A DNA stretch of 64,000 bases, taken from positions 8,663,501 through 8,727,500 of the forward strand of contig NZ_CP086136.1 of the NCBI RefSeq assembly GCF_017565645.3. Reading direction: 5' to 3'. The stretch is from Bradyrhizobium barranii subsp. barranii (GTDB taxonomy: Bacteria > Pseudomonadota > Alphaproteobacteria > Rhizobiales > Xanthobacteraceae). Shown piece by piece: positions 16,793-24,618 of this stretch. Position 1 is the stretch's first letter; each line of letters starts with the position of its first letter. The notes beneath the pieces are model-generated. The model made no database searches and was not told the DNA's origin. It was given only the letters and a program-made list of their open reading frames with translations. The translations under genes and the position numbers were made by a program.

Positions 16793-17217
16793 CATGCGTG
16801 CCCCGAACGTTGGTGGTCGCCGGACGAAGGACCGTTGTCGATCTCCAGCAGGGACGTGTCGAGCCATTCACGCTCGGCCACCAGGCGTCGATGCTCCTCC
16901 CGGAGCATCTCCAGGCGCGCGACCGCTCGCTCCAGTTCAGCATGCGCGTCGCGTCCGGCGTCGGCGCGCGCCGCGCTACGCACGGCGCACGCGAGTTCGA
17001 TTTCGGCTCCGGCGCGCGCGTACTCATTCTTGATTTGCATCTCGTTGTTATCGACCATCTCGTCGATCAGCCTGTCCCGGGCAATCATCCGATCGCGGGC
17101 GCGCTGCAATTCGGCGGCTTCCTCGGCGGTGATCGGTGGCCGGCATCGGCTGTCCTTTGTCACTCGCACCACTCTCGTTCGATGATCTGGACCGAGGCTT
17201 TGCATGTCGCGGCACAT
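16792..17217 (-). CDS. Unrecognised 141-residue coiled-coil protein in the mim operon
   Basis: A highly charged, Ala/Arg/Glu-rich helical protein. The stretch from about residue 30 to 125 (including LQRARDRMIARDRLIDEMVD and LERAVARLEMLREEHRRLVA) has heptad-like spacing and probably forms a coiled coil. No family was recognised. It begins only 3 bp after the dehydrogenase stop, with a second possible ATG four codons in, and its own stop overlaps the next start. It is thus firmly inside the operon. It could be a scaffold or assembly factor; nothing in the sequence indicates catalysis. Confidence 0.6.
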   Translation of the reverse strand: MCRDMQSLGPDHRTRVVRVTKDSRCRPPITAEEAAELQRARDRMIARDRLIDEMVDNNEMQIKNEYARAGAEIELACAVRSAARADAGRDAHAELERAVARLEMLREEHRRLVAEREWLDTSLLEIDNGPSSGDHQRSGHA

Positions 17218-17220
17218 GCC

Positions 17221-18264
17221 CTACGGGATCAGGACCGCGCGGCCATGAATGCGTCCATGATGCAGATCGTGAAGCGCGTCATTGGCCTGGCTCAGCCTGT
17301 ATTCCTTGGTGTGGAGTTCGACGAGGCCGCGATCCGCGAGCGCCATCAGCTCCACCAGCTCGGCGTATGTGCCGACCAGATTGCCGACGATGGTCTTTTC
17401 CGATGTGATCATGTCGATGGTCGGGATATCGATCTTCCCACCATACCCGACGATGTAGTAGTAGCCGGCGTTCGCTGTCATCGACAGGCCCTTGGCGATA
17501 GCGTCACCCTCGCCAACAAAATCGATCACGGCCTCCGCGCCGCGCCCGTCGGTCAGCGCCAGCACCGCCTCGACTTCGTTGCCGTCTGCCTTCACGACAT
17601 GATGTGCACCGCACTTCTTGGCGAGTTCGAGAGATTGTTCGGCGCGATCGACCACGATGATTTCTGCCGCGCAGAGCGCTGCGAGAACCTGGACGCCGAT
17701 ATGGCCCAGCCCACCGGCGCCGATCACCACGACATGTCCGCCGGGTAACAGATGACGGGATGCCTTCTTCGCGGCGCGATAAGCCGTCAGCCCGGCATCG
17801 GTGTAGGGAGCAACATCCTTCGGTGCGAGCGACTTCGGCAGCTTGATCAGGGAGCGCTGCCCCGTCAGCAGATACTGCGCATAGCCGCCATTGGCATTGA
17901 TGCCGGGAAACGAGCTGTCCAGCGCATGCATGTCGTCGCCGCGCCGGCACGCGAGACAATGCCCGCTGGTCACCAGGGGATGACAAATTACGCTGTCGCC
18001 AACCTTGATCCCTTCGACACCCGGGCCGATCGCTTCGACCCAGCCGGCGTTCTCGTGGCCCATGATGTATGGAAGCTTGACGTCGACCTTGCTGCGCCAG
18101 ATGCCCTCAACGATGTGCAGATCGGTGCGACAGACGCCGGCACCACCGATGCGCACGATCACGTCCATCGGGCGCGAGATCTTCGGGTCAGTTACGTCAT
18201 CGAACTTGACGAACTCCTTCGCCGTCAGCTTCTCGTCGAACTCATGAAGCACCGCCGCTTTCAT
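17221..18264 (-). CDS. Zinc-type alcohol dehydrogenase (MDR), first gene of mim operon
   Basis: A 347-residue medium-chain dehydrogenase. Catalytic zinc ligands are Cys45 (GVCRTDLH), His70-Glu71 (MGHENAGWVEAIG) and a later Cys; the nucleotide loop is GAGGLGHIGVQ with an acidic residue after the second strand (IVVDRA), favouring NAD. The structural-zinc lobe is unusual: only Cys103 and Cys106 remain of the normal four. GGGGAGG precedes the ATG at 18264, 57 bp below the expected sigma54 start site. In context it would oxidise the secondary alcohol formed by the monooxygenase, such as 2-propanol to acetone; other alcohols are possible. Confidence 0.88.
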   Translation of the reverse strand: MKAAVLHEFDEKLTAKEFVKFDDVTDPKISRPMDVIVRIGGAGVCRTDLHIVEGIWRSKVDVKLPYIMGHENAGWVEAIGPGVEGIKVGDSVICHPLVTSGHCLACRRGDDMHALDSSFPGINANGGYAQYLLTGQRSLIKLPKSLAPKDVAPYTDAGLTAYRAAKKASRHLLPGGHVVVIGAGGLGHIGVQVLAALCAAEIIVVDRAEQSLELAKKCGAHHVVKADGNEVEAVLALTDGRGAEAVIDFVGEGDAIAKGLSMTANAGYYYIVGYGGKIDIPTIDMITSEKTIVGNLVGTYAELVELMALADRGLVELHTKEYRLSQANDALHDLHHGRIHGRAVLIP

Positions 18265-18331
18265 TAAACGCCTCCCCGGCAAAATTATTATTCTGTCGAT
18301 CTGACGCGATCGCCATCTTGCTGAACAGTTG

Positions 18332-18347
18332 AGCAAGGGCTGTGCCA
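18332..18347 (-). promoter_or_regulatory. Sigma54 (-24/-12) promoter of the mim operon
   Basis: Read on the minus strand the site is TGGCACAGCCCTTGCT, matching the sigma54 consensus TGGCAC-N5-TTGC in every fixed position. It faces the alcohol dehydrogenase, with transcription expected to start near 18321. The two flanking genes encode sigma54 activators, which makes the prediction strong. Confidence 0.9.
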
Positions 18348-18432
18348 AGCGCACAACGGCCTGATCTTTCTATTGTTCTTGCGATCTCGGGAGTGCTCGC
18401 GCCGATCCGCCTCGGAGCAGACTTTGCGCGCG

Positions 18433-18453
18433 ACTGTTCCGAGACGGAACAGT
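18433..18453. promoter_or_regulatory. Perfect palindrome, probable activator-binding site (UAS)
   Basis: ACTGTTCC-GAGAC-GGAACAGT is a perfect 8-5-8 inverted repeat centred about 120 bp upstream of the predicted sigma54 start. That is the usual distance for an enhancer-binding-protein site. Half sites GAACAGTT (18323-18330) and TTGTTCTT (18373-18380) occur nearby. Fis-type HTH dimers bind such symmetric sites. Confidence 0.75.
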
Positions 18454-18597
18454 TCGACGGCAGCAACAGCGGGTGAGCAGAAATTTGGATTTTTGATTGT
18501 TTGATCTATGATCGTGAGAACCGCGCCACACGCGAGAACGACCCGAACCGGGCTACGACCAAGAGGAAATCGCCAAGCAGCGACTCCCGGAGGAGCT

Positions 18598-20478
18598 ATG
18601 ATGCTGACCGCCAGCCGACGCATGGACAATGCTTGGATGACGCTCGATCAGCGCGGCGCGCCGCCGGCAGAGCTGCTATCGGCCGATATCTACGACAGCT
18701 GGATGCGCTGCATTTCGCTTGGTCTCGATACATTGCGCCCTCCTTCGCCTGAGTTCGTGAGCACCGCCGTTTTGCGCCAGGAGCAGCAGCGCTGCTCACT
18801 GATTCGCGGCCTGGCGCTCGCGGAGATGCACACGCTGCATCAGCAGATTGCCGGCTCCAATTTCATGATCGCCTTTGCAAATGCCAACGGCCTGCTGCTC
18901 GACATCATCTCGGACTCGAGCTTCAGTGATGCCTCGAACGCAGCGAGCATTCGGCCCGGCACTATCTGGACTGAAGCCATTTGCGGCACCAACGGCCTCG
19001 GCACCGCCGCGTATCTCAAGCGGGCCATCGTCGTTCACGGGGGCGAGCACTTTTTCTCGCGCTACCACAATCTTACTTGCATCGCGGCGCCAATCTTCGC
19101 GCCCGATGGCGAACTGGCCGGAATACTGGATGCGTCATCGGATTGCATGTCGAGGCAGGCGCATACCCAGGCGCTCGTCGCGATGGCGGCAACCCAGATC
19201 GAGAATGGTCTGTTCCGCGAACATCACCGCGGAAACATCCTGATCGCTTTCCATAGCCGCGGCGAATATCTGCATACGTTGAGCGCGGGCCTGCTGGCCG
19301 TCGACAACGAGGGCAGGATCCTTGCAGCCAACAGGGCCGCAAGCGTCCTGCTGCATGGCCTGCCAGCCTTGCCGGGTCGTCGCTTCGCCGACGTCTTTCG
19401 TACGAAATTCAACGCCTTTGTCGATGAAGGCCGGCGCAAGGAACGCCAGCGCCTCGAGGACGAGGTCGGTAGCCAGTTCGTCGCAACAATCGAGAACGCG
19501 CGCCAGTTCTCGATGATGCAAGCCATCTCGCGGCCTCGGCCGTCGACGCCCAAGGACGTTCCCACCCAGTTCGTCTCCGCCGATCCGGCGATCGCTTCCA
19601 TTGTCCAACGGGTGGGAGTCGCGGCGGTCCGCAAGATGCCGATCCTGATCCGTGGCGAAACCGGCACCGGCAAGGAGCAACTCGCCCGCCATGCTCATAC
19701 CGCCAGTGGACGGGCCGGCGCTTTCGTCCCGGTGAATTGCGCAGCGCTCCCTGACAGCCTTATCGAGGCGGAGCTATTCGGCTATGCCGAGGGCGCTTTC
19801 ACGGGAGCAAAAAAGGGCGGGGCTGCGGGACTGTTCAAGGAAGCGGACGGCGGAACGCTCTTCCTCGACGAGATCGGCGACATGCCGGTGACGTTGCAGG
19901 CCGTGCTGCTGCGCTTTCTGGACGATTGGACTGTCCGGCCGGTCGGTGGCACCAAACGTCAGCTCGACGTTCTCCTGGTGTCTGCCACCAATGCCAATCT
20001 CGACGACTCGATTGCGAAGGGCCGGTTCCGATCCGATTTGCTGTTTCGCCTCAACACGCTGGAGGTGACGTTACCGCCTTTGCGCGAGCGTTCCGATTTC
20101 GCCGAGATCGCGCGCTATTTGATCCACAAGATCGACCCCTTGATGGATTTGACCGCAGGGGCGATCGATCGTTTGGCCGAACTCGATTGGGATGGAAACA
20201 TCCGCGAACTGCGCAACGTGCTTTCCCGATTGTCGCTGGCCGAGCCAGGAGATCTGATCGACGAGACATCGGTCGAGTCCGTACTTGCACATTCAGGCGG
20301 CGAGCGCTTGACCGGCAAGGCGGTGGGTGGTGGGCTCAAGGCCAATCTGCATGAGATTCAGCGCTCGCATGTGCTGACCGCGTATGCGGAAACGGGCAAC
20401 AACATCAGCAAGACCGCGCGCCGCCTGGGCGTGTCGCGCAATACGATCTATCGTGCCCTGCGCGGCAACAAGGATTAG
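18598..20478 (+). CDS. mimR: Sigma54-dependent activator, AcoR/MimR type (second of two)
   Basis: A 626-residue enhancer-binding protein divergent from the mim operon. It has an N-terminal GAF-type sensor (about 60-215; GTIWTEAICGTNGLGTAAYL), a PAS-like linker (LLAVDNEGRILAANRAA), and an AAA+ domain with Walker A GETGTGKE near 353, GAFTGA near 399 and FLDEIGDMP. The Fis-type HTH (TARRLGVSRNTIYRAL) is identical over its recognition region to that of the 6339 activator, while the sensors differ widely. CGGAGGAG supports a start at 18598 (or ATG at 18601). The palindrome and sigma54 promoter lie in its upstream region, so it is the prime candidate operon activator. Confidence 0.9.
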   Translation: MMLTASRRMDNAWMTLDQRGAPPAELLSADIYDSWMRCISLGLDTLRPPSPEFVSTAVLRQEQQRCSLIRGLALAEMHTLHQQIAGSNFMIAFANANGLLLDIISDSSFSDASNAASIRPGTIWTEAICGTNGLGTAAYLKRAIVVHGGEHFFSRYHNLTCIAAPIFAPDGELAGILDASSDCMSRQAHTQALVAMAATQIENGLFREHHRGNILIAFHSRGEYLHTLSAGLLAVDNEGRILAANRAASVLLHGLPALPGRRFADVFRTKFNAFVDEGRRKERQRLEDEVGSQFVATIENARQFSMMQAISRPRPSTPKDVPTQFVSADPAIASIVQRVGVAAVRKMPILIRGETGTGKEQLARHAHTASGRAGAFVPVNCAALPDSLIEAELFGYAEGAFTGAKKGGAAGLFKEADGGTLFLDEIGDMPVTLQAVLLRFLDDWTVRPVGGTKRQLDVLLVSATNANLDDSIAKGRFRSDLLFRLNTLEVTLPPLRERSDFAEIARYLIHKIDPLMDLTAGAIDRLAELDWDGNIRELRNVLSRLSLAEPGDLIDETSVESVLAHSGGERLTGKAVGGGLKANLHEIQRSHVLTAYAETGNNISKTARRLGVSRNTIYRALRGNKD

Positions 20479-20576
20479 CACGATCGTGGCGAAGGCTCTG
20501 CGGCGGCAGCGCGATCCGGCTGTAACTGGAGGCGCTGAAGCCCAGCCCCTCGTCGGGTTCAATTGGGAGTGTCGCC

Positions 20577-20999
20577 ATGTTTGAACCGGAAAACGGTCTC
20601 GAAGCCCTGATGCAGGCTGCCGCAAGGGACGCCAGCATCGTTCCAGCATTCTATCGCGCGTTGCTCGAGACGGAGATCTACATTCTGACGCCGGAAGCGC
20701 CGATGAAACCTGGACGCCGTCGCTCGCTCAAATTTCAGGAGGAGATCAACGTTGCAACGGTCTACTTCCAGAACATGAAATGGCACCCCACCTTCACCTC
20801 AAAGAAGCGCATCTACGACTATATAAAGCAGCCTGAGGTGTGCCTTGGCGCCGCCGCGCGCAATCTGTTCGAAATGTTGCCTGACTCTAATTTCTGGCTC
20901 AATCCGTTGTCCGAATGTCAGAAGCCACTGCCCGCCGCCGAGATCGCCCTCCTCATGAGTGGCGAGATCTTTCACATGCCGATTAAGTCCGCGCGATAG
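20577..20999 (+). CDS. SseB-like N-terminal domain protein
   Basis: A 140-residue protein whose first 60 residues match the SseB N-terminal pattern: FEPENGLEALMQAAARD, then PAFYRALLETEIYILTP. The later part (RIYDYIKQPEVCLGAAARNL, LNPLSECQKPL) is also SseB-like. SseB in enterobacteria is linked to serine-sensitivity phenotypes; the biochemical function is unclear. GGGAGTG lies upstream of the ATG. It follows the activator by 98 bp. After the stop the same frame stays open from 21018 for about 50 codons, without recognisable content. Confidence 0.75.
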   Translation: MFEPENGLEALMQAAARDASIVPAFYRALLETEIYILTPEAPMKPGRRRSLKFQEEINVATVYFQNMKWHPTFTSKKRIYDYIKQPEVCLGAAARNLFEMLPDSNFWLNPLSECQKPLPAAEIALLMSGEIFHMPIKSAR

Positions 21000-21169
21000 G
21001 CGCAGACTTCCTGCCAGATGCTGTCGGCCAAGCGGAATTATTTCGAAAAACGGCGCAGCGACATCAGTTCACTAGACCATCTGCCTGATTTCCTGAAGTG
21101 TGCCCGCAAGGCTCGTGCCGAGCCGGACGGATGGGAATTCGCCAGGCCGAGGTCGGAGCGGCGAGGACA

Positions 21170-21737
21170 ATGATCGAATGAACAGAGGAGCGCTTTGGTC
21201 TCAAGCCGGAGCGGCTTGCCGGGGATACCGCTTACGGGGCTGCTCCGATGCTGAACTGGCTGGTCGAGGCGAAGGGCATCGCACCACATATCCCCGTGTT
21301 CGACAAGTCGAAGCGAGATGACGGTACCTTCTCGCGCAGCGACTTTCGATATGATCCGACCAGCGACGCCTACCACTGCCCCGGCCGGAAAGCGGCTCGG
21401 GACGAGCGGCACCGTGCACGGGGGCAAAACGCTTTTGTATCGTGCGAGCAAGCTCGACTGCGACGCATGCCCGCTTAAACCGCAGTGCTGTCCAAAAGAA
21501 CCATCGCGCAAGATCCCGCGCAACATACATGAGCACGCCCGGGACGTCGCCCGGTCGTTCGCTGGCACCGAGGGATTCGAGACGTCGCGACGTCAGCGCA
21601 AGAAGATCGAGATGCGGTTTGCGCATTTGAAGCGCATCCTGAGGCTTGGTCGGCTTCGGCTTCGTGGCCCACGGGGCGCCCAGGACGAGTTTGTTCTTGC
21701 TGCAATCGCTCAAAATCTGAGGCGCCTCGCGCGTTAG
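21170..21737 (+). pseudogene. IS1182-type transposase remnant
   Basis: The C-terminal third of a DDE transposase of the IS1182 group, in two frames. The first gives FGLKPERLAGDTAYGAAPML and FSRSDFRYDPTSDAYHCPG. After a shift near 21395 the second frame gives KLDCDACPLKPQCCP (the zinc-knuckle typical of this group) and MRFAHLKRILRLGRLRLRGP, ending at the stop 21735-21737. The N-terminal two thirds and the left end are missing, so it cannot transpose. It separates the mim region from the sugar operon. Confidence 0.8.
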
Positions 21738-21868
21738 GGTCGGCGGATCAAAGCCGGTCGGCCTTACCGAATGGCCGAAAGACATCCGTCGGTTACAGCC
21801 GACTTTTGCAACAAAATCGGCCATGCCCGGACATCGCCACAGGCGGGGCTAGCTGACATGTCGCTTGC

Positions 21869-21898
21869 TTGACACCTCTCGTAGCGTTGGTCTCTAAT
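21869..21898 (+). promoter_or_regulatory. Sigma70-type promoter of the sugar ABC operon
   Basis: TTGACA, an 18-base spacer and TCTAAT lie about 125 bp upstream of the binding-protein gene. It is the only good -35/-10 pair seen in the gap between the transposase remnant and the operon. Confidence 0.45.
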
Positions 21899-22023
21899 CC
21901 CCAGGCAAGTCCTGAGGCTGGAGGCGAAATTTTCGCCGCCAATCAAGAATAAGGCCAACTGCTCCGCCAGGCGAGTGCCGGGTAAAGGAGCAGAGGCTAA
22001 AAATAGCTTCCTGGGAGGGAACA

Positions 22024-23025
22024 ATGGACAGACGCCAGACAATCAAAATGCTTGGTGGTGCGGCGGCGATCGCCGGTACCGGTTTTCCGGGGTTTGCTTT
22101 TGCGCAGGCTCAAAAGGAAATGGTCACGGTCGTGAAGATCGCCGGCATTCCGTGGTTCAACGCTCTTGAAAAGGGAATCCAGAAGGGCGCCAAGGACTTC
22201 AGCATCAATGCCACCATGGTTGGACCGGCGAACGTCGATCCGGCACAACAGGTAAAGCTGCTCGATGACCTGATCGCCAAAAAGGTCAACGTGATCGGCT
22301 TGGTGCCGCTGGACGTCAAAGTGTGCGAGCCGGTGCTCAAGCGCGCCCAGGCGGCCGGCATCAAAGTCATCACCCATGAGGGCCCCGAACAAGAAGGCCG
22401 TGACTGGAATGTCGAATTGATCGATTCCGTTCGCTTCGGTGAAGTGCAGATGGAGCGTCTCGCCAAGGACATGGGTGGCGAAGGCGATTACGTGGTTTAT
22501 GTCGGGACGTTGACGACGCCGCTTCACAACAAATGGGCCGACGCCGCGATTGCCTATCAGCAGAAGAATTTCCCGAAAATGAAGCTCGTCGCCGACCGTT
22601 TCCCGGGCGCCGACGAGATCGATACCAGCCAGCGCACGACGCTTGACGTGATCAAGGCCTATCCGAACCTGCGCGGCATTCTCGGCTTCGGCTCGAATGG
22701 GCCGATCGGGGCCGGCAATGCGGTGCGTCAGCAACGCCTTGGCAAGAAGATCGCCGTGGTCGGCACGGTGCTGCCGAGCCAGGCGAAATCGCTCATCGCG
22801 GATGATACCATCCGCGAAGGTTTCCTGTGGAATCCCACCGATGCAGGTTACGCCATGGTTGCAGTTGCCAAGCTCGTGCTTGATGGCAAGCCAATCACGG
22901 ATGGCGTCGATGTTCCCGGCCTCGGCAAGGCTGCGGTCGATGTGGCCGGCAAGCAGATCAAGGTCGACAAGATCATGCGGATCAACAAAGAAACCATCGA
23001 CGGACTGATCGCCGGAGGACTCTAG
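22024..23025 (+). CDS. Sugar ABC transporter periplasmic binding protein (RbsB/LsrB class)
   Basis: A 333-residue periplasmic-binding-protein of the ribose/AI-2/rhamnose class (Peripla_BP_4). The signal peptide carries twin arginines (MDRRQTIKMLGG) and ends near FAFAQA. The ligand-binding fold begins at VTVVKIAGIPWFNALEKGI, with the pentose/rhamnose-type segment VDPAQQVKLLDDLIAKKVN near residue 75 and GSNGPIGAGNAVRQQ near 225. GGGAGGG precedes the ATG. It opens a six-gene operon with transporter, kinase and aldolase. The ligand is probably a ketose or deoxy-sugar; it cannot be named. Confidence 0.88.
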   Translation: MDRRQTIKMLGGAAAIAGTGFPGFAFAQAQKEMVTVVKIAGIPWFNALEKGIQKGAKDFSINATMVGPANVDPAQQVKLLDDLIAKKVNVIGLVPLDVKVCEPVLKRAQAAGIKVITHEGPEQEGRDWNVELIDSVRFGEVQMERLAKDMGGEGDYVVYVGTLTTPLHNKWADAAIAYQQKNFPKMKLVADRFPGADEIDTSQRTTLDVIKAYPNLRGILGFGSNGPIGAGNAVRQQRLGKKIAVVGTVLPSQAKSLIADDTIREGFLWNPTDAGYAMVAVAKLVLDGKPITDGVDVPGLGKAAVDVAGKQIKVDKIMRINKETIDGLIAGGL

Positions 23026-23053
23026 AACTACACCACAGCCGCCTCGTCGCGCT

Positions 23054-23081
23054 GCATTCCCGGCTTTCCGGCCGGGAATGC
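23054..23081 (+). terminator. Hairpin between binding-protein and ATPase genes
   Basis: Eleven-base perfect arms GCATTCCCGGC and GCCGGGAATGC with a six-base loop lie 29 bp after the binding-protein stop. Such hairpins commonly stabilise the 5' message and reduce read-through, giving excess binding protein over the membrane parts. Confidence 0.6.
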
Positions 23082-23133
23082 GATCCGCGTCGAGGCGATC
23101 GCTTGACAAGCGGTCCCATTACAGGACGAAGCC

Positions 23134-24618
23134 TTGACGACTTTCCTGGAGATGTCCGGCATATCAAAGCGTTTCGGCGGCGTGCATGCGCTTCGCGACG
23201 TCGATCTGACGCTGGAGGTCGGAGAGGTGCATTGCCTTGTCGGCGAAAACGGATCCGGCAAGTCCACGCTGATCAAGATCATTTCCGGCGTCGAGGCGCC
23301 GGAACCAGGAGGCCGGATCGTCATTTCCGGCAAGGAGTACCCAAAACTAAGCCCGGTCTACTCCACCCATTGCGGCATTCAGGTCATCTATCAGGATCTA
23401 TCGCTATTCTCCAACCTCACCGTCGTCGAGAACATCGCCATGGCGCACCATCTTGGCGGCGTCCACACGGTGAACTGGTCCTCTATGCGGGCCATCGCCA
23501 TGGCCACAATGGCGAAGGTCGGCGTTGAGGTCGATCCAGAAACAAAAGTCTCCGAACTCAGCATTGCCGGACGGCAGCTGGTCGCGATCTGCCGGGCCTT
23601 GGCGGCGGATGCCAAACTTCTCATCATGGATGAGCCGACGGCGTCGCTGACCCGCCACGAGGTCAACACCTTGATCAAGCTCGTCAGCGACCTGAAAAGA
23701 AGCGGTATCTGCGTCGTATTCGTGAGCCATCGCCTCGACGAGGTGCTTGAAATTGCCGAACGCGTGACGGTGTTGCGGGACGGCGCCAAGGTAGGCACCT
23801 TTGCCGCAGCGACCATCGACGGCAGCAAACTCAGTCACCTGATGACCGGGAAGGCTTTCGAGTATCAGAGACAGGTGCCCGACCTTGCCGTGGGTGCGGT
23901 TGTTCTCGAAGTCCAGGGCCTTGGCCGCGATGGTGACTACGACAATGTGAGCTTGCAATTGCGCGCCGGAGAAGTCGTGGGCCTTACCGGATTGCTTGGA
24001 TCGGGCCGAACCGAGCTCGCACTGTCGCTGTTCGGCATGAACCCACCCGATCGAGGCACCATGGCGCTTGACGGCCACCGCATCGCGCTGAACACGAATG
24101 CAGACGCGATCCGTCGAGGCATCGCCTACGTATCTGAAGACAGGCTTACACTTGGCCTCATCCTTGACCAGTCGATCACGTCGAACGTCACGCTGACTGT
24201 GCTGGAACGTCTCGTCGGCGCGTTCGGCCTGATTGGCGCACGCGCGCGGCAAAGCCATGTTGCGCGATGGGTCGCCGAACTCGGAATCAAGGTCTCTGAT
24301 CCCAACAACCCGGTCAAGACGCTCTCCGGCGGCAATCAGCAGCGGATCGTGCTCGCCAAATGGATGGCGACCAACCCGCGGGTGCTTATCCTCGATAGCC
24401 CAACGGTCGGTGTCGACATCCGCGCTAAAGATGGGATTTATGAGATCATCCGGCGGCTGGCCCGCGAGGGCGTCGCAGTGCTGATGATATCAGACGAAAT
24501 CCCCGAGGTACTTTATCACAGCCATCGCGTGCTGGTGATGCGCGAAGGGCGTTTGACCGCTGACGTGATGGCCGCAGACACCTCCGAAGATGCGCTTCGG
24601 CAGGCAGTCAATGCCTGA
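23134..24618 (+). CDS. Sugar ABC transporter duplicated ATPase (RbsA class)
   Basis: A 494-residue tandem ATPase. Domain 1 has Walker A GENGSGKST near residue 40, signature LSIAGRQLVAICRAL and Walker B LLIMDEPT. Domain 2 has a degenerate P-loop (GLLGSGRTELALS), signature LSGGNQQRIVLAKWM and LILDSPTVGVD. A TTG at 23134 with AGGACGA upstream is the most likely start; the next ATG at 23152 would lie too close to its own ribosome site. The permease gene begins 8 bp before the stop. Confidence 0.88.
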   Translation: MTTFLEMSGISKRFGGVHALRDVDLTLEVGEVHCLVGENGSGKSTLIKIISGVEAPEPGGRIVISGKEYPKLSPVYSTHCGIQVIYQDLSLFSNLTVVENIAMAHHLGGVHTVNWSSMRAIAMATMAKVGVEVDPETKVSELSIAGRQLVAICRALAADAKLLIMDEPTASLTRHEVNTLIKLVSDLKRSGICVVFVSHRLDEVLEIAERVTVLRDGAKVGTFAAATIDGSKLSHLMTGKAFEYQRQVPDLAVGAVVLEVQGLGRDGDYDNVSLQLRAGEVVGLTGLLGSGRTELALSLFGMNPPDRGTMALDGHRIALNTNADAIRRGIAYVSEDRLTLGLILDQSITSNVTLTVLERLVGAFGLIGARARQSHVARWVAELGIKVSDPNNPVKTLSGGNQQRIVLAKWMATNPRVLILDSPTVGVDIRAKDGIYEIIRRLAREGVAVLMISDEIPEVLYHSHRVLVMREGRLTADVMAADTSEDALRQAVNA

